Source: Aureispira sp. CCB-QB1
GTDB lineage: Bacteria > Bacteroidota > Bacteroidia > Chitinophagales > Saprospiraceae
Direction of reading: 5' to 3'
Assembly: GCF_000724545.1 (NCBI RefSeq)
Contig: NZ_JHBV01000004.1
Location: forward strand, 62,001-126,000
DNA: 64,000 nt
Positions 1-7,661 of the stretch are shown here, piece after piece. The notes beneath the pieces were generated by a model. It ran no database searches. It worked only from the letters and a program-made list of their open reading frames with translations, and was not told where the DNA came from. The position numbers and the translations under genes are program-made. The first letter of the stretch is position 1; each line of letters begins with the position of its first letter.

Positions 1-122
1 TTGGAGTTTTATCTTCTTTAATTTTTCTTCGCAGACACTCTAATAATTCTCCTTATGCAACAGGGAATAGCACCGAAATTGATTTAGATGCTTTTGACAA
101 AGAGGAAGATGGAGGCATTTGA
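1..122 (+). CDS. 3' end of an unidentified gene (partial)
   Basis: One frame stays open from the left edge to a TGA at 120-122. It would end a protein with a short hydrophobic stretch (VLSSLIFLRR) followed by a polar acidic tail (DLDAFDKEEDGGI). That pattern fits the last membrane helix and cytoplasmic tail of a membrane protein. Only about 39 codons are visible, so neither the family nor the reality of the gene can be settled. Confidence 0.3.
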   Translation, partial: GVLSSLIFLRRHSNNSPYATGNSTEIDLDAFDKEEDGGI

Positions 123-324
123 GGAACGAAGAACAAAGGCTTTTTACATTTCTAGTTAATGAGGCATAGCATTTGCATGGATATATTGTATAGAAAAAAA
201 TAGTACGCCTAATTTTTTTCTTATAGGCAGAAAATCAATATTTTATTAGACCCCAATCGGGGATCTAACTGCCCCCAAATATTATCATATCAATCAATAA
301 CAAAGAAGTAATATCCCCTTATAT
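123..324. other. intergenic leader of the beta-glucosidase gene
   Basis: No gene is seen. The stretch is AT-rich except for a short GC stem (CCCC-AATC-GGGG, about 250-262) flanked by TAGA/TCTA, and a second run of C at 272-276. These could form a small hairpin in the leader. No convincing TAnnTTTG promoter was found. Confidence 0.35.
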
Positions 325-1779
325 ATGAATCGTAGAAATTTTCTTAAATTGTCTTCAACAGCCTTGAGTGCTGCTTTATTCTCTAATCCTTTAGACTTGT
401 TAGGAATGCCAATGAATACCCCTAGTTTTACCAAAGCAGATTTTGGACCTGATTTTAAATGGGGAGTGGCAGCTTCTGCTTATCAAATAGAAGGCGCTTG
501 GAACGAGGATGGGAAAGGTCCTTCTATTTGGGATACCTTTACACACAACAAACCCCATAAAATACGAAACAAACATAATTCGGATACTTCGTACAACTTT
601 TATCATAATTATAAAGAAGATATTGCACTAATCAAAGCACTCAATTTTGATGTTTTTCGATTTTCATTTTCTTGGTCTCGAATATTTCCAGAAGGTATCG
701 GACGTGTAAATCAAAAAGGAATCGACTTTTATCATCGAGTGATTGATCGTTGTTTAGAAAAAGGAATTGAGCCTTGGGCGTTGATGTATCATTTTGATCT
801 GCCCCAAGCTTTAGAAGACAAAGGAGGTTGGGCAAATCGAGATATCATCAATTGGTTTGATGAATACGCTCAAAAAGTAACCACAGAATATGGGGATAAG
901 GTAAAAACTTGGTTTGGACAGAATGAACCAATTGGCTTTACATTAGGAGGCTATTTGGCGATGTATCATGCCCCAGGTTATTTTGCCCCTCAAAAATTTT
1001 TGAAGGCTATTCATCATGCCTTGATGTGCCAAGCATCCTCTGGACGGATTATGCGAGAGAATGTAAAGGATGGTCAGGTTGGAGCAGCGCTTTCTTGTGC
1101 ATATGTAAGCCCTAAAAACCAAAAAAAGAAACACGTAGAAGCGGCACATCGAATGGATATTCTCCTTAATAGATTGTGCATTGAACCTCATTTGGGGTTG
1201 GGTTACCCAACGGAACGCTTCCCGTTTTTAGATAAAATTCACCGTTATGTTCAAGAGGGCGATTTAGAAAAGTTGAAATTTGATTTTGACTTTATAGGCT
1301 TACAAAACTATACACAATTTGTTGCTAGGCATGCTTTGCTGCCTTGTGTTTGGGCCTTTGAGCAAAAGCCAGAAAATAGAGGGGTGCCACCAGAAATGAT
1401 TACAGAAATGGGGTGGGAGGTTTGCCCAGAAGGTATTTACAAAATTATTAAGCAGTATGCTGCTTATGAAAATCTTCCTCCTATTATGATTACAGAAAAT
1501 GGCTGTGCCATGCCCGATAAATTGGAAAATGGGCGGGTACACGATACACGTAGAATTGAGTTTTATAAGAGCTATCTAGAACAAGTGTTAAAGGCTAAAA
1601 ATGAAGGGGTAGATATAAGAGGATATTTTGCGTGGACGATTATGGATAATTTTGAATGGGCAGAAGGTTTTGATCCTCGGTTTGGGTTGGTTCATGTCGA
1701 TTGGGATACTCAAAAGAGAACGATAAAAGATTCTGGACTTTGGTTTCAGGAGTTTTTAAAAGATGAACTGTACGACTAG
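325..1779 (+). CDS. GH1 family beta-glucosidase, Tat-type signal
   Basis: Glycoside hydrolase family 1 enzyme, 484 residues, a usual length for the family plus a leader. GH1 enzymes hydrolyse terminal beta-linked glucose or related sugars with retention. The acid/base glutamate lies in NEP (residues 200-202, E201) and the nucleophile in ITENG (E391). The N-terminus, MNRRNFLKLSSTALSAALF, has a twin-arginine RRxFLK pattern, so the folded enzyme is probably exported by Tat to the periplasm or envelope. The stop codon at 1777-1779 is followed directly by the ATG of an AraC regulator, so the two are cotranscribed and probably translationally coupled. The true substrate (cellobiose, laminaribiose, aryl glucoside) cannot be read from sequence. 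The family is certain; the Tat route is an inference from the motif. Confidence 0.93.
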   Translation: MNRRNFLKLSSTALSAALFSNPLDLLGMPMNTPSFTKADFGPDFKWGVAASAYQIEGAWNEDGKGPSIWDTFTHNKPHKIRNKHNSDTSYNFYHNYKEDIALIKALNFDVFRFSFSWSRIFPEGIGRVNQKGIDFYHRVIDRCLEKGIEPWALMYHFDLPQALEDKGGWANRDIINWFDEYAQKVTTEYGDKVKTWFGQNEPIGFTLGGYLAMYHAPGYFAPQKFLKAIHHALMCQASSGRIMRENVKDGQVGAALSCAYVSPKNQKKKHVEAAHRMDILLNRLCIEPHLGLGYPTERFPFLDKIHRYVQEGDLEKLKFDFDFIGLQNYTQFVARHALLPCVWAFEQKPENRGVPPEMITEMGWEVCPEGIYKIIKQYAAYENLPPIMITENGCAMPDKLENGRVHDTRRIEFYKSYLEQVLKAKNEGVDIRGYFAWTIMDNFEWAEGFDPRFGLVHVDWDTQKRTIKDSGLWFQEFLKDELYD

Positions 1780-2544
1780 ATGTTTGAGGAGGAACCTAAA
1801 TTTTACATAGAGCAAAATTGGGGCGTGTTTTGGGGGCGTTTTATCAACAATGCGTTTCATAAGCATTATGCTATTCAATTGAGCTTTGCCGAAGAAATGC
1901 CAGTACAAGTGATGACAACAGATGGGCATAAGCATATTTATGATTGTACATTGGTCAAAAGTAACGTGACGCATCAGCTGGTTTGTAATGGGCGACATTT
2001 AATCCTTTTATTTAGTCCAATTACTTCTATGGGACAATTTCTTTCTCAATTGAGTGCTGATGACGTAATTTTATTAAAACACTCTATTGCAGAGGAAGTT
2101 CAATTACTTTTGTCCCAATTAGTTCGCCGTCAAATTGATTTTAAAAAATTTATAGAATTAATTAAGATTCGTTTAGAGCAATTTAATGGTGCTTGTTTGA
2201 CGCAACGACATTTAGTAGATGAGCGGATAGAGCGTGCTTTATCGTATCTCGAAGCGAATAAGAATAGAGTCGTTCCTCTTGCCGAAATTGCCAAAGAAAA
2301 CTTTTTGTCTCCGAGTAGGTTTCTACACCTGTTCAAAGATGTCTTGGGAATTACTTATCGTAGGGCGCAGCTATGGATTAAAATTTGCCATTCATTCGCC
2401 TACCTTCAAAAACATAGTATTACAGATACTGCTTATCAATACGGCTTTGCGGATAGTGCCCATTATTCCAAAGTATTTAAACAAAACTTTGGCTTTTCGC
2501 CTAAGTTTTTAAAAACAGCCCTTCGCGAAGAAATACCCAAATAG
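1780..2544 (+). CDS. AraC family transcriptional regulator
   Basis: 254-residue regulator. The C-terminal 100 residues (about 148-250) form the double helix-turn-helix of the AraC family, including the conserved block YGFADSAHYSKVFKQNFGFSPKFLK near the end. The N-terminal 140 residues lack an obvious sugar-binding cupin signature but sit where the effector or dimer domain is expected. The start codon directly abuts the stop of the GH1 gene with no spacer, so this is the second gene of a two-gene operon and is the natural candidate to control it in response to the sugar. That role is inferred from position only. The gene ends 159 bases before the next one. Confidence 0.88.
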   Translation: MFEEEPKFYIEQNWGVFWGRFINNAFHKHYAIQLSFAEEMPVQVMTTDGHKHIYDCTLVKSNVTHQLVCNGRHLILLFSPITSMGQFLSQLSADDVILLKHSIAEEVQLLLSQLVRRQIDFKKFIELIKIRLEQFNGACLTQRHLVDERIERALSYLEANKNRVVPLAEIAKENFLSPSRFLHLFKDVLGITYRRAQLWIKICHSFAYLQKHSITDTAYQYGFADSAHYSKVFKQNFGFSPKFLKTALREEIPK

Positions 2545-2703
2545 AGAATAGCCATTTTGTACATGTTTTCTCTTTTTATTCATCGGATATTTGTGTAAGA
2601 ATTATAGTTTGATAACACAAGTTACACGATTGTCATAGTGATAATATCCCAACGAATTCTATTCTGTTGATATGGCGAATAAGTAGCAACAAATGAATAA
2701 AAA

Positions 2704-3441
2704 ATGAAATACACAGTTGTACTGACACCTCAAATGCAAAATACGTTATTGCGCCCTACTCGTATTTTGGATTATAATCACCCATCTATACAAGCATTAA
2801 TTGCTCAACAAAATTGGAATGCATTGGATACGATCAACAAAGTAAAGTCTATTTATAACTACGTGCGAGATGAAATTCTGTTTGGGTATAATACCAGTGA
2901 CGATATTAAAGCCTCTGAAGTTCTGAAAGATGGCTATGGGCAATGCAATACCAAATCAAGCTTGCTAATGGCTTTGTTGAGAGGTGTTGGAGTGCCGAAT
3001 CGAATTCATGGCTTTACAATTGATAAAGCTTTGCAAAAAGGAGCCGTTCAAGGCTTGTGGTATTGGTTAACCCCACAAAATATTCTGCATAGTTGGGTAG
3101 AAGTGTATATCGATGGAAGCTGGTATTTTTTGGAAGGCGTTATTTTGGATAAAACCTATTTAGGAGCTTTGCAAGAGCAAAATCGGGATTGTTCAACTAC
3201 TTTTTGTGGTTATGGAGCTTATACAGATTCGTTTCAAAACCCTCCTATTGACTGGAATTTAAATCACACCTACATTCAGAAAAAAGGCATCAACCAAGAT
3301 TTTGGTCGCTTTGATACACCCGATGCGTTTTATGCCAAGCACCAACAAAAACTAGGAAAATTGAAAGAATTGGTCTTTCAACACGTAGTTCGGCATACTA
3401 TGAATAAAAATGTACAGAATATACGGAAAAGGAAAAAGTAG
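2704..3441 (+). CDS. transglutaminase-like cysteine protease-fold protein
   Basis: 245 residues with a transglutaminase-like core. The catalytic cysteine is C81 in DGYGQCNTKS and the histidine is H129 in ILHSWVEVY. The third residue, usually Asp in a 'W-x-x-L-D' context, appears as E144 in WYFLEG; D149 a few residues later is an alternative. No signal peptide, so probably cytoplasmic. Proteins of this type are usually peptidases, or cyclising or crosslinking enzymes; the substrate is unknown. It follows the GH1-AraC pair in the same direction after 159 bases and seems to be a separate unit. Fold assignment is fairly secure, activity is not. Confidence 0.75.
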   Translation: MKYTVVLTPQMQNTLLRPTRILDYNHPSIQALIAQQNWNALDTINKVKSIYNYVRDEILFGYNTSDDIKASEVLKDGYGQCNTKSSLLMALLRGVGVPNRIHGFTIDKALQKGAVQGLWYWLTPQNILHSWVEVYIDGSWYFLEGVILDKTYLGALQEQNRDCSTTFCGYGAYTDSFQNPPIDWNLNHTYIQKKGINQDFGRFDTPDAFYAKHQQKLGKLKELVFQHVVRHTMNKNVQNIRKRKK

Positions 3442-3443
3442 TT

Positions 3444-3630
3444 GTTTTTTGGGGAATTGAATTTGATGGAGTAAGGAGCAATCAAGTTACTACATTTCCA
3501 AATCCATTTAGCTACGAAACCACCATCAAAGTAGAGAGTCTACGAATTAAGAGATGATGGCGAATTGTTGAATAACTTCTACAAGAAAAGTGATGGTTCG
3601 ATAAATCTTTGTAAGCATTTTTTGCTCTAA
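3444..3630 (+). pseudogene. decayed T9SS C-terminal sorting domain fragment
   Basis: Translating from about 3444 gives a stretch containing TTFPNPFSYETTIKVES, a typical start of a T9SS type A sorting domain (the YPNPF box). After about 3537 the homologous reading continues in another frame (YELRDDGELLNNFYKKSDG...) to a TAA at 3628-3630. The module therefore has a frameshift and no upstream body or start codon. It is best read as the remnant of the end of a secreted protein whose gene was lost by deletion. It sits between the transglutaminase-like gene and recQ. Confidence 0.6.
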
Positions 3631-3666
3631 GAGGATAAAAGAGTAAAAAAGCACCCTAATGTTTTA

Positions 3667-3706
3667 TAAAAAAGAAGCTGTCAGGATACGTTTCCTGGCA
3701 GCTTCT
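3667..3706 (-). terminator. rho-independent terminator of recQ
   Basis: Arms AGAAGCTGTCAGGA (3673-3686) and TCCTGGCAGCTTCT (3693-3706) pair over 14 positions with one G-U wobble. On the minus strand the stem is followed by a run of T (the A run at 3668-3673). It lies 25 bases past the recQ stop codon. Confidence 0.85.
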
Positions 3707-3730
3707 AATAGATTTATTTTTGCTTAGATA

Positions 3731-5944
3731 TTAATTGGCTTTCTCCGATAAGAAGGTCAAACGAACCAAAGCAATTTCTTCCATTGAAATGTCATCCTCT
3801 TCCAGCTCTTTTAATGCTTCGTCAAGCGAATCAGAAGTGGCCGTTGACATGAAATAATCCATAATATCCTCAAAAATCTCTTCGTCGAGCATTTCTTCTG
3901 TATAATAGTTAATATCTAGTTTGGTTCCAGAATTAACAATCATATACATTTCATGCAATAAGTCTTCCATAGACAAGCCCAACGTCTCGGCAATGTCCTC
4001 AAAAGGAATTTTTTTATCAATACTTTGAATGATCGTGACTTTGTTTTTAGATTTTTTAGCAACGGACTTAATGACAAAATCAACAGGGCGTATAATATCG
4101 TTGTCATCTACATATTTCTGAATTGCTTTGATAAACTCACGACCGTATCGGCGAGCTTTTCCTTCACTTACACCAGAGATATTTTTCATTTCTTCAATAG
4201 AAAGAGGGTAACGTGTCGCCATTTCCTCGATAGAGGGCTCTTGAAAAACAACAAAAGGAGGTACATCTTTTTGTTGCGCTACTTTTTTGCGAACAGCCAT
4301 CAAGATATTAAACAATGCTTTGTCCAAAACAGATGTATTGGCTTCAGCAGCAGCAGCTTCTTCTTCCTCTGCTTCTTTGATAAAATCATGATTCAACGCA
4401 ATTTTGAAAGAGGTAGGTTGTTCTATAAACGTTCGACCAGCAGGAGTTAGTTTTATAATGCCATACGTTTCAATATCTTTGACAAGTAAGTTATTAAGCA
4501 ATGCTTGTCTCAATATAGAGTTCCAATAATGCGCATCTTTATCTTTTCCAGTACCAAAAAGAGATAATTTGTCGTATTTGAAATCTAAAATATTTTTGGT
4601 TTTATTAGCAACGATAAAATCAACAATCTCTTTGATATGGCAATTTTCTAAAAGTTGCTCTACTACTCTTAGGGCTAGTTGAACATCTTGTTTGGCTTCG
4701 ATGGTTTCGCGAGGATACTTGCAATTATCACACATTTTTTCTTCACTACAACTACTATCGGTATATTCTTCCCCAAAGTAATGTAACAAGAATCGACGTC
4801 TGCAAGAAGACGTTTCGGAGTAGGCTATAATTTCAGATAGCAACTGACTACCCATTTCTCGTTCAGAAACAGGTTTGTCTCGCAAGAATTTTTCTAGTCG
4901 CAAAATATCTTTGTGCGAATAATAGGCAATGCATTTGCCTTCTAAACCATCTCGACCAGCACGACCTGTTTCTTGATAATAATTTTCAATACTTTTAGGA
5001 ATGTCATAATGGACAACAAATCGAACATCAGGTTTGTCAATTCCCATTCCAAAAGCGATGGTAGCACAAATGACGTCAATTTTTTCCATCAAAAAAGCGT
5101 CTTGCGTATCACTTCTTACTTTGGCATCTAAACCAGCGTGATAAGGAGCAGCATTAATGTCATTGACATTAAGTAGTTGAGCAATTTCTTCTGTTGCCTT
5201 TCTACTTTGAACATAAATGATTCCCGATTTGCCATTCATACTTTTGACAAATTGAACAATATTTTTTAGAACATCTTCTTTTTTTGCTTTCGGGCGGACT
5301 TCGTAGTATAAATTGTCACGATTAAAAGAAGAGACAAATTCGTTGTGATTGCTCATTCTAAGGGTTTTGATAATATCCATGCGAACCTTAGGAGTAGCAG
5401 TAGCTGTTAGGGCAATAATAGGAATTTGTTTTTCCATGGTTTCAATCATCGAACGAATGCGACGATACTCAGGACGAAAATCATGTCCCCACTCTGAGAT
5501 ACAATGCGCTTCATCAATAGCGATAAATGAAATATTGGTATTGGCAAAGAAAGTTAAGTTTTCTTCCTTGGTTAATGTTTCAGGAGCAACATATAATAAT
5601 TTGGTACGTCCTTCTGTAATATCTTTTTTGACCGCTTTGATTTGTGTGCGTGTCAAAGAAGAATTTAAAAAGTGTGCAATAGAATCTGAATCGGCAAAAG
5701 ATCGGATAGAATCTACTTGATTTTTCATTAACGCAATCAATGGAGAGATAACAAGCGCTGTTCCCTCTACCATCAATGCTGGAAGTTGATAGCACAATGA
5801 TTTTCCACCACCAGTAGGCATTATAACAAAGGTGTCGTGCCCACTCAAGATACTTTCTATAACTTCCTGTTGAGTGCCTTTAAATTTGCTAAAACCAAAG
5901 AATTTTTTCAGCGAATCGTGCAAGCTTATATTTTCTGTTTCCAT
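3731..5944 (-). CDS. recQ: ATP-dependent DNA helicase RecQ
   Basis: 3'-5' superfamily 2 helicase that unwinds recombination and replication intermediates. 737 residues, longer than the roughly 610 of E. coli RecQ. Visible in order: Walker A MPTGGGKSL (about 42-50), DEAH box (144-147), helicase motif VI QETGRAGRDG, the RecQ zinc-binding cysteines (SSCRRRF ... CSEEKMCDNC), a winged-helix region, and an HRDC-type domain (PFVVFQEPSIEEMA...). A helical C-terminal extension of about 120 residues, rich in acidic residues, follows. That arrangement is common in Bacteroidota RecQ. It is monocistronic, with a strong terminator downstream and about 1 kb of non-coding DNA upstream. Confidence 0.97.
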   Translation of the reverse strand: METENISLHDSLKKFFGFSKFKGTQQEVIESILSGHDTFVIMPTGGGKSLCYQLPALMVEGTALVISPLIALMKNQVDSIRSFADSDSIAHFLNSSLTRTQIKAVKKDITEGRTKLLYVAPETLTKEENLTFFANTNISFIAIDEAHCISEWGHDFRPEYRRIRSMIETMEKQIPIIALTATATPKVRMDIIKTLRMSNHNEFVSSFNRDNLYYEVRPKAKKEDVLKNIVQFVKSMNGKSGIIYVQSRKATEEIAQLLNVNDINAAPYHAGLDAKVRSDTQDAFLMEKIDVICATIAFGMGIDKPDVRFVVHYDIPKSIENYYQETGRAGRDGLEGKCIAYYSHKDILRLEKFLRDKPVSEREMGSQLLSEIIAYSETSSCRRRFLLHYFGEEYTDSSCSEEKMCDNCKYPRETIEAKQDVQLALRVVEQLLENCHIKEIVDFIVANKTKNILDFKYDKLSLFGTGKDKDAHYWNSILRQALLNNLLVKDIETYGIIKLTPAGRTFIEQPTSFKIALNHDFIKEAEEEEAAAAEANTSVLDKALFNILMAVRKKVAQQKDVPPFVVFQEPSIEEMATRYPLSIEEMKNISGVSEGKARRYGREFIKAIQKYVDDNDIIRPVDFVIKSVAKKSKNKVTIIQSIDKKIPFEDIAETLGLSMEDLLHEMYMIVNSGTKLDINYYTEEMLDEEIFEDIMDYFMSTATSDSLDEALKELEEDDISMEEIALVRLTFLSEKAN

Positions 5945-6958
5945 ACTCGAAAAGAGTTTCTTATTTGTTTTTCTCCATAAAGAGAAGGTAATCTATATCT
6001 TAAATATATAGAAAAAATGTTTGGCATGCTAGCGTGGGGAATTTTGCATTATTACATCTTTTAGCGCCCAAAACTGGGGTATTGAAAGTACAAAAAAATA
6101 ACTAGCAATTCAAAATTAAATGTATAATTTTCAACTTAATAAAACTCAAAAAAATAGCTTCATAGGCACACTCATAAACTGATTTAAGACCTTTAAGGAA
6201 TAGGACAGGCTTCAAAGATACCAACAATTCTATGGAATAAGGACAGTTTCTAAACCAGGTAATAAAGGACTATCATAGTGTAGCCAAAGCATCACTACAG
6301 CTTTTTTTGAGTTCAAAAAATCACTGATTTGCTATCAAAAATTATTCCTAAGTGGATAAGTGTCTAATCTAAATAAATAATAAGTTATTGATGATTTAAT
6401 TTTGCCCTCAATTTCTTTGAGTAATCGCGTTATATAGGTTATAATTAAGTTGTTCCAGTTGGATGTATAGTCACGTTATTTTTGTTTATACTATTCCTTT
6501 TTGGTACCACATGGGTTCCATTCCATTTTATGGCAAGGATTAACATCTCAAAAGTTAAAAAAAATAAGTAAGTGGACAGAAAAAAGTATAGTTAAAAATG
6601 TAATTGTTTTTAGTGCTGTTCAAAGAAAAAAATTGAAGTTTTAGCGGGCTAAAACGAGATTTTTTGATGAAGAACAGTGCAAAAAGAATTCTATTTTGCC
6701 TATAAATTTTTATGAACGATTACTTAGCACCTAATAGATAAAAGCAGGGCAATACTCGGTATTCGACATATATTCAAAAATAAAAAGTATAAGCTTAAGT
6801 TGTTATTTTATACATAGCTTATAGTTTTATTATAATCATTTTATTATTTTTATAATGAAAATTAGCGTTCTTTAGACTTAAAGAGAGTGAGTTATGTCTT
6901 TTTTATAAGCCCTAGAATGGGTTGAAGGATACGAAACAATTAAAAAATAAGAAATATA
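5945..6958. other. 1 kb non-coding region between recQ and the ABM-domain gene
   Basis: No reading frame here looks like a gene. The region holds the divergent upstream sequences of recQ and of the gene at 6959. It also holds one full-length copy of interspersed repeat B (about 6563-6735) and a small palindrome AATAC-TCG-GTATT near 6753. Two similar phrases (GGAATAGGACAG near 6198 and GGAATAAGGACAG near 6233) look like decayed repeats. Confidence 0.6.
6563..6735 (+). repeat. interspersed repeat B, copy 1
   Basis: Begins AAATAAGTAAGTGGACAG and ends ...GAACGATTACTTAG. The first 60 bases match the copy at 62399 closely, including the shared AAATAAGTA-GTGG-CAGAAAAA and TTTTAGTGCT blocks. The last 15 match the ends of the copies at 23171, 30056 and 62517. 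No coding capacity. Confidence 0.6.
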
Positions 6959-7255
6959 ATGATTATTAGATTTGTAAAAATGACTTTTCAAGAACAATAT
7001 GTAGAAGGTTTTTTAAAAGCTGTTGACGAACGAAAAGAACGGATTCGAAATTTTGAAGGCTGTACCTATCTTCAAATTGTTCAAGATATTCACCAGCCCA
7101 ATGTTATTTTTTCTCATAGTTATTGGGATAGTGAGGAAGATTTGAATAATTACCGACACTCTGATTTTTTTGGTGAAATATGGAAAGAAACAAAACCAAA
7201 ATTTGCTGCAAAAGCAGAAGCTTGGAGCGTACAGAATGTTTACGAATTGCCTTAA
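6959..7255 (+). CDS. ABM-domain (antibiotic biosynthesis monooxygenase fold) protein
   Basis: 98-residue single-domain protein of the dimeric ferredoxin-like ABM fold. The order fits the family: an opening beta strand (IIRFVKMTF), a helix with FLKAVDERKERIRNFEGC, the strand YLQIVQDIHQPNVIFSHSYWDSEEDLNNYRHSDFF, and a final helix. Relatives include quinol monooxygenases and many proteins of unknown role. No signal peptide. The AUG at 6959 is the only sensible start. It stands alone between two long intergenic regions. Confidence 0.75.
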   Translation: MIIRFVKMTFQEQYVEGFLKAVDERKERIRNFEGCTYLQIVQDIHQPNVIFSHSYWDSEEDLNNYRHSDFFGEIWKETKPKFAAKAEAWSVQNVYELP

Positions 7256-7661
7256 AGTTTATGGCATTAGTTTGAATCTTATTTTATATGAAAATAGTAC
7301 CACATTGGTTGTTCATAAGATGTTTTTGAAATTATAGGTTTTTTAAGCTTTAATAACCAATGTAGTATAAGGTGCTTTTTTTGTGTTTTTACCAGCCAAG
7401 CTTTTGCCAATTGAGCTTGTTGAGTAGCCCTGTCTAAGTCACACAAAAGCTAAAGGACAGGTCTACTTAGTAGTAATGTAGCTAAATATCACTTGAACAG
7501 AACAACTTTTTTTTTGTTTAATAGACATCAACCCTTTCTGTTGATTTGTTCTGAAAAAGCATTTTGGGAATGTTCCTTATTCGCCTTATTCTTATTAAAA
7601 GTAGCTCTTAAGCAACGACACTTATAGACCAACAAATTAACACAAATTAAAACTAAATGTT
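7256..7661. other. intergenic region with two inverted repeats
   Basis: Holds the 3' end region of the ABM-domain gene and the leader of the giant secreted protein. Two imperfect hairpins stand out: one about 7296-7367 (ACCACATTGGTTGTT against AATAACCAATGTAGT, 38-base loop, T run after it) and one about 7421-7469 (TGAGTAGCCCTGTCT against GGACAGGTCTACTTA). The first may terminate transcription. The second is of unknown use. Confidence 0.5.

Noticed and set aside
5945-6958. A hidden gene in the 1 kb gap next to recQ
   Set aside because: All frames are broken by frequent stops, and part of the gap is a copy of repeat B.
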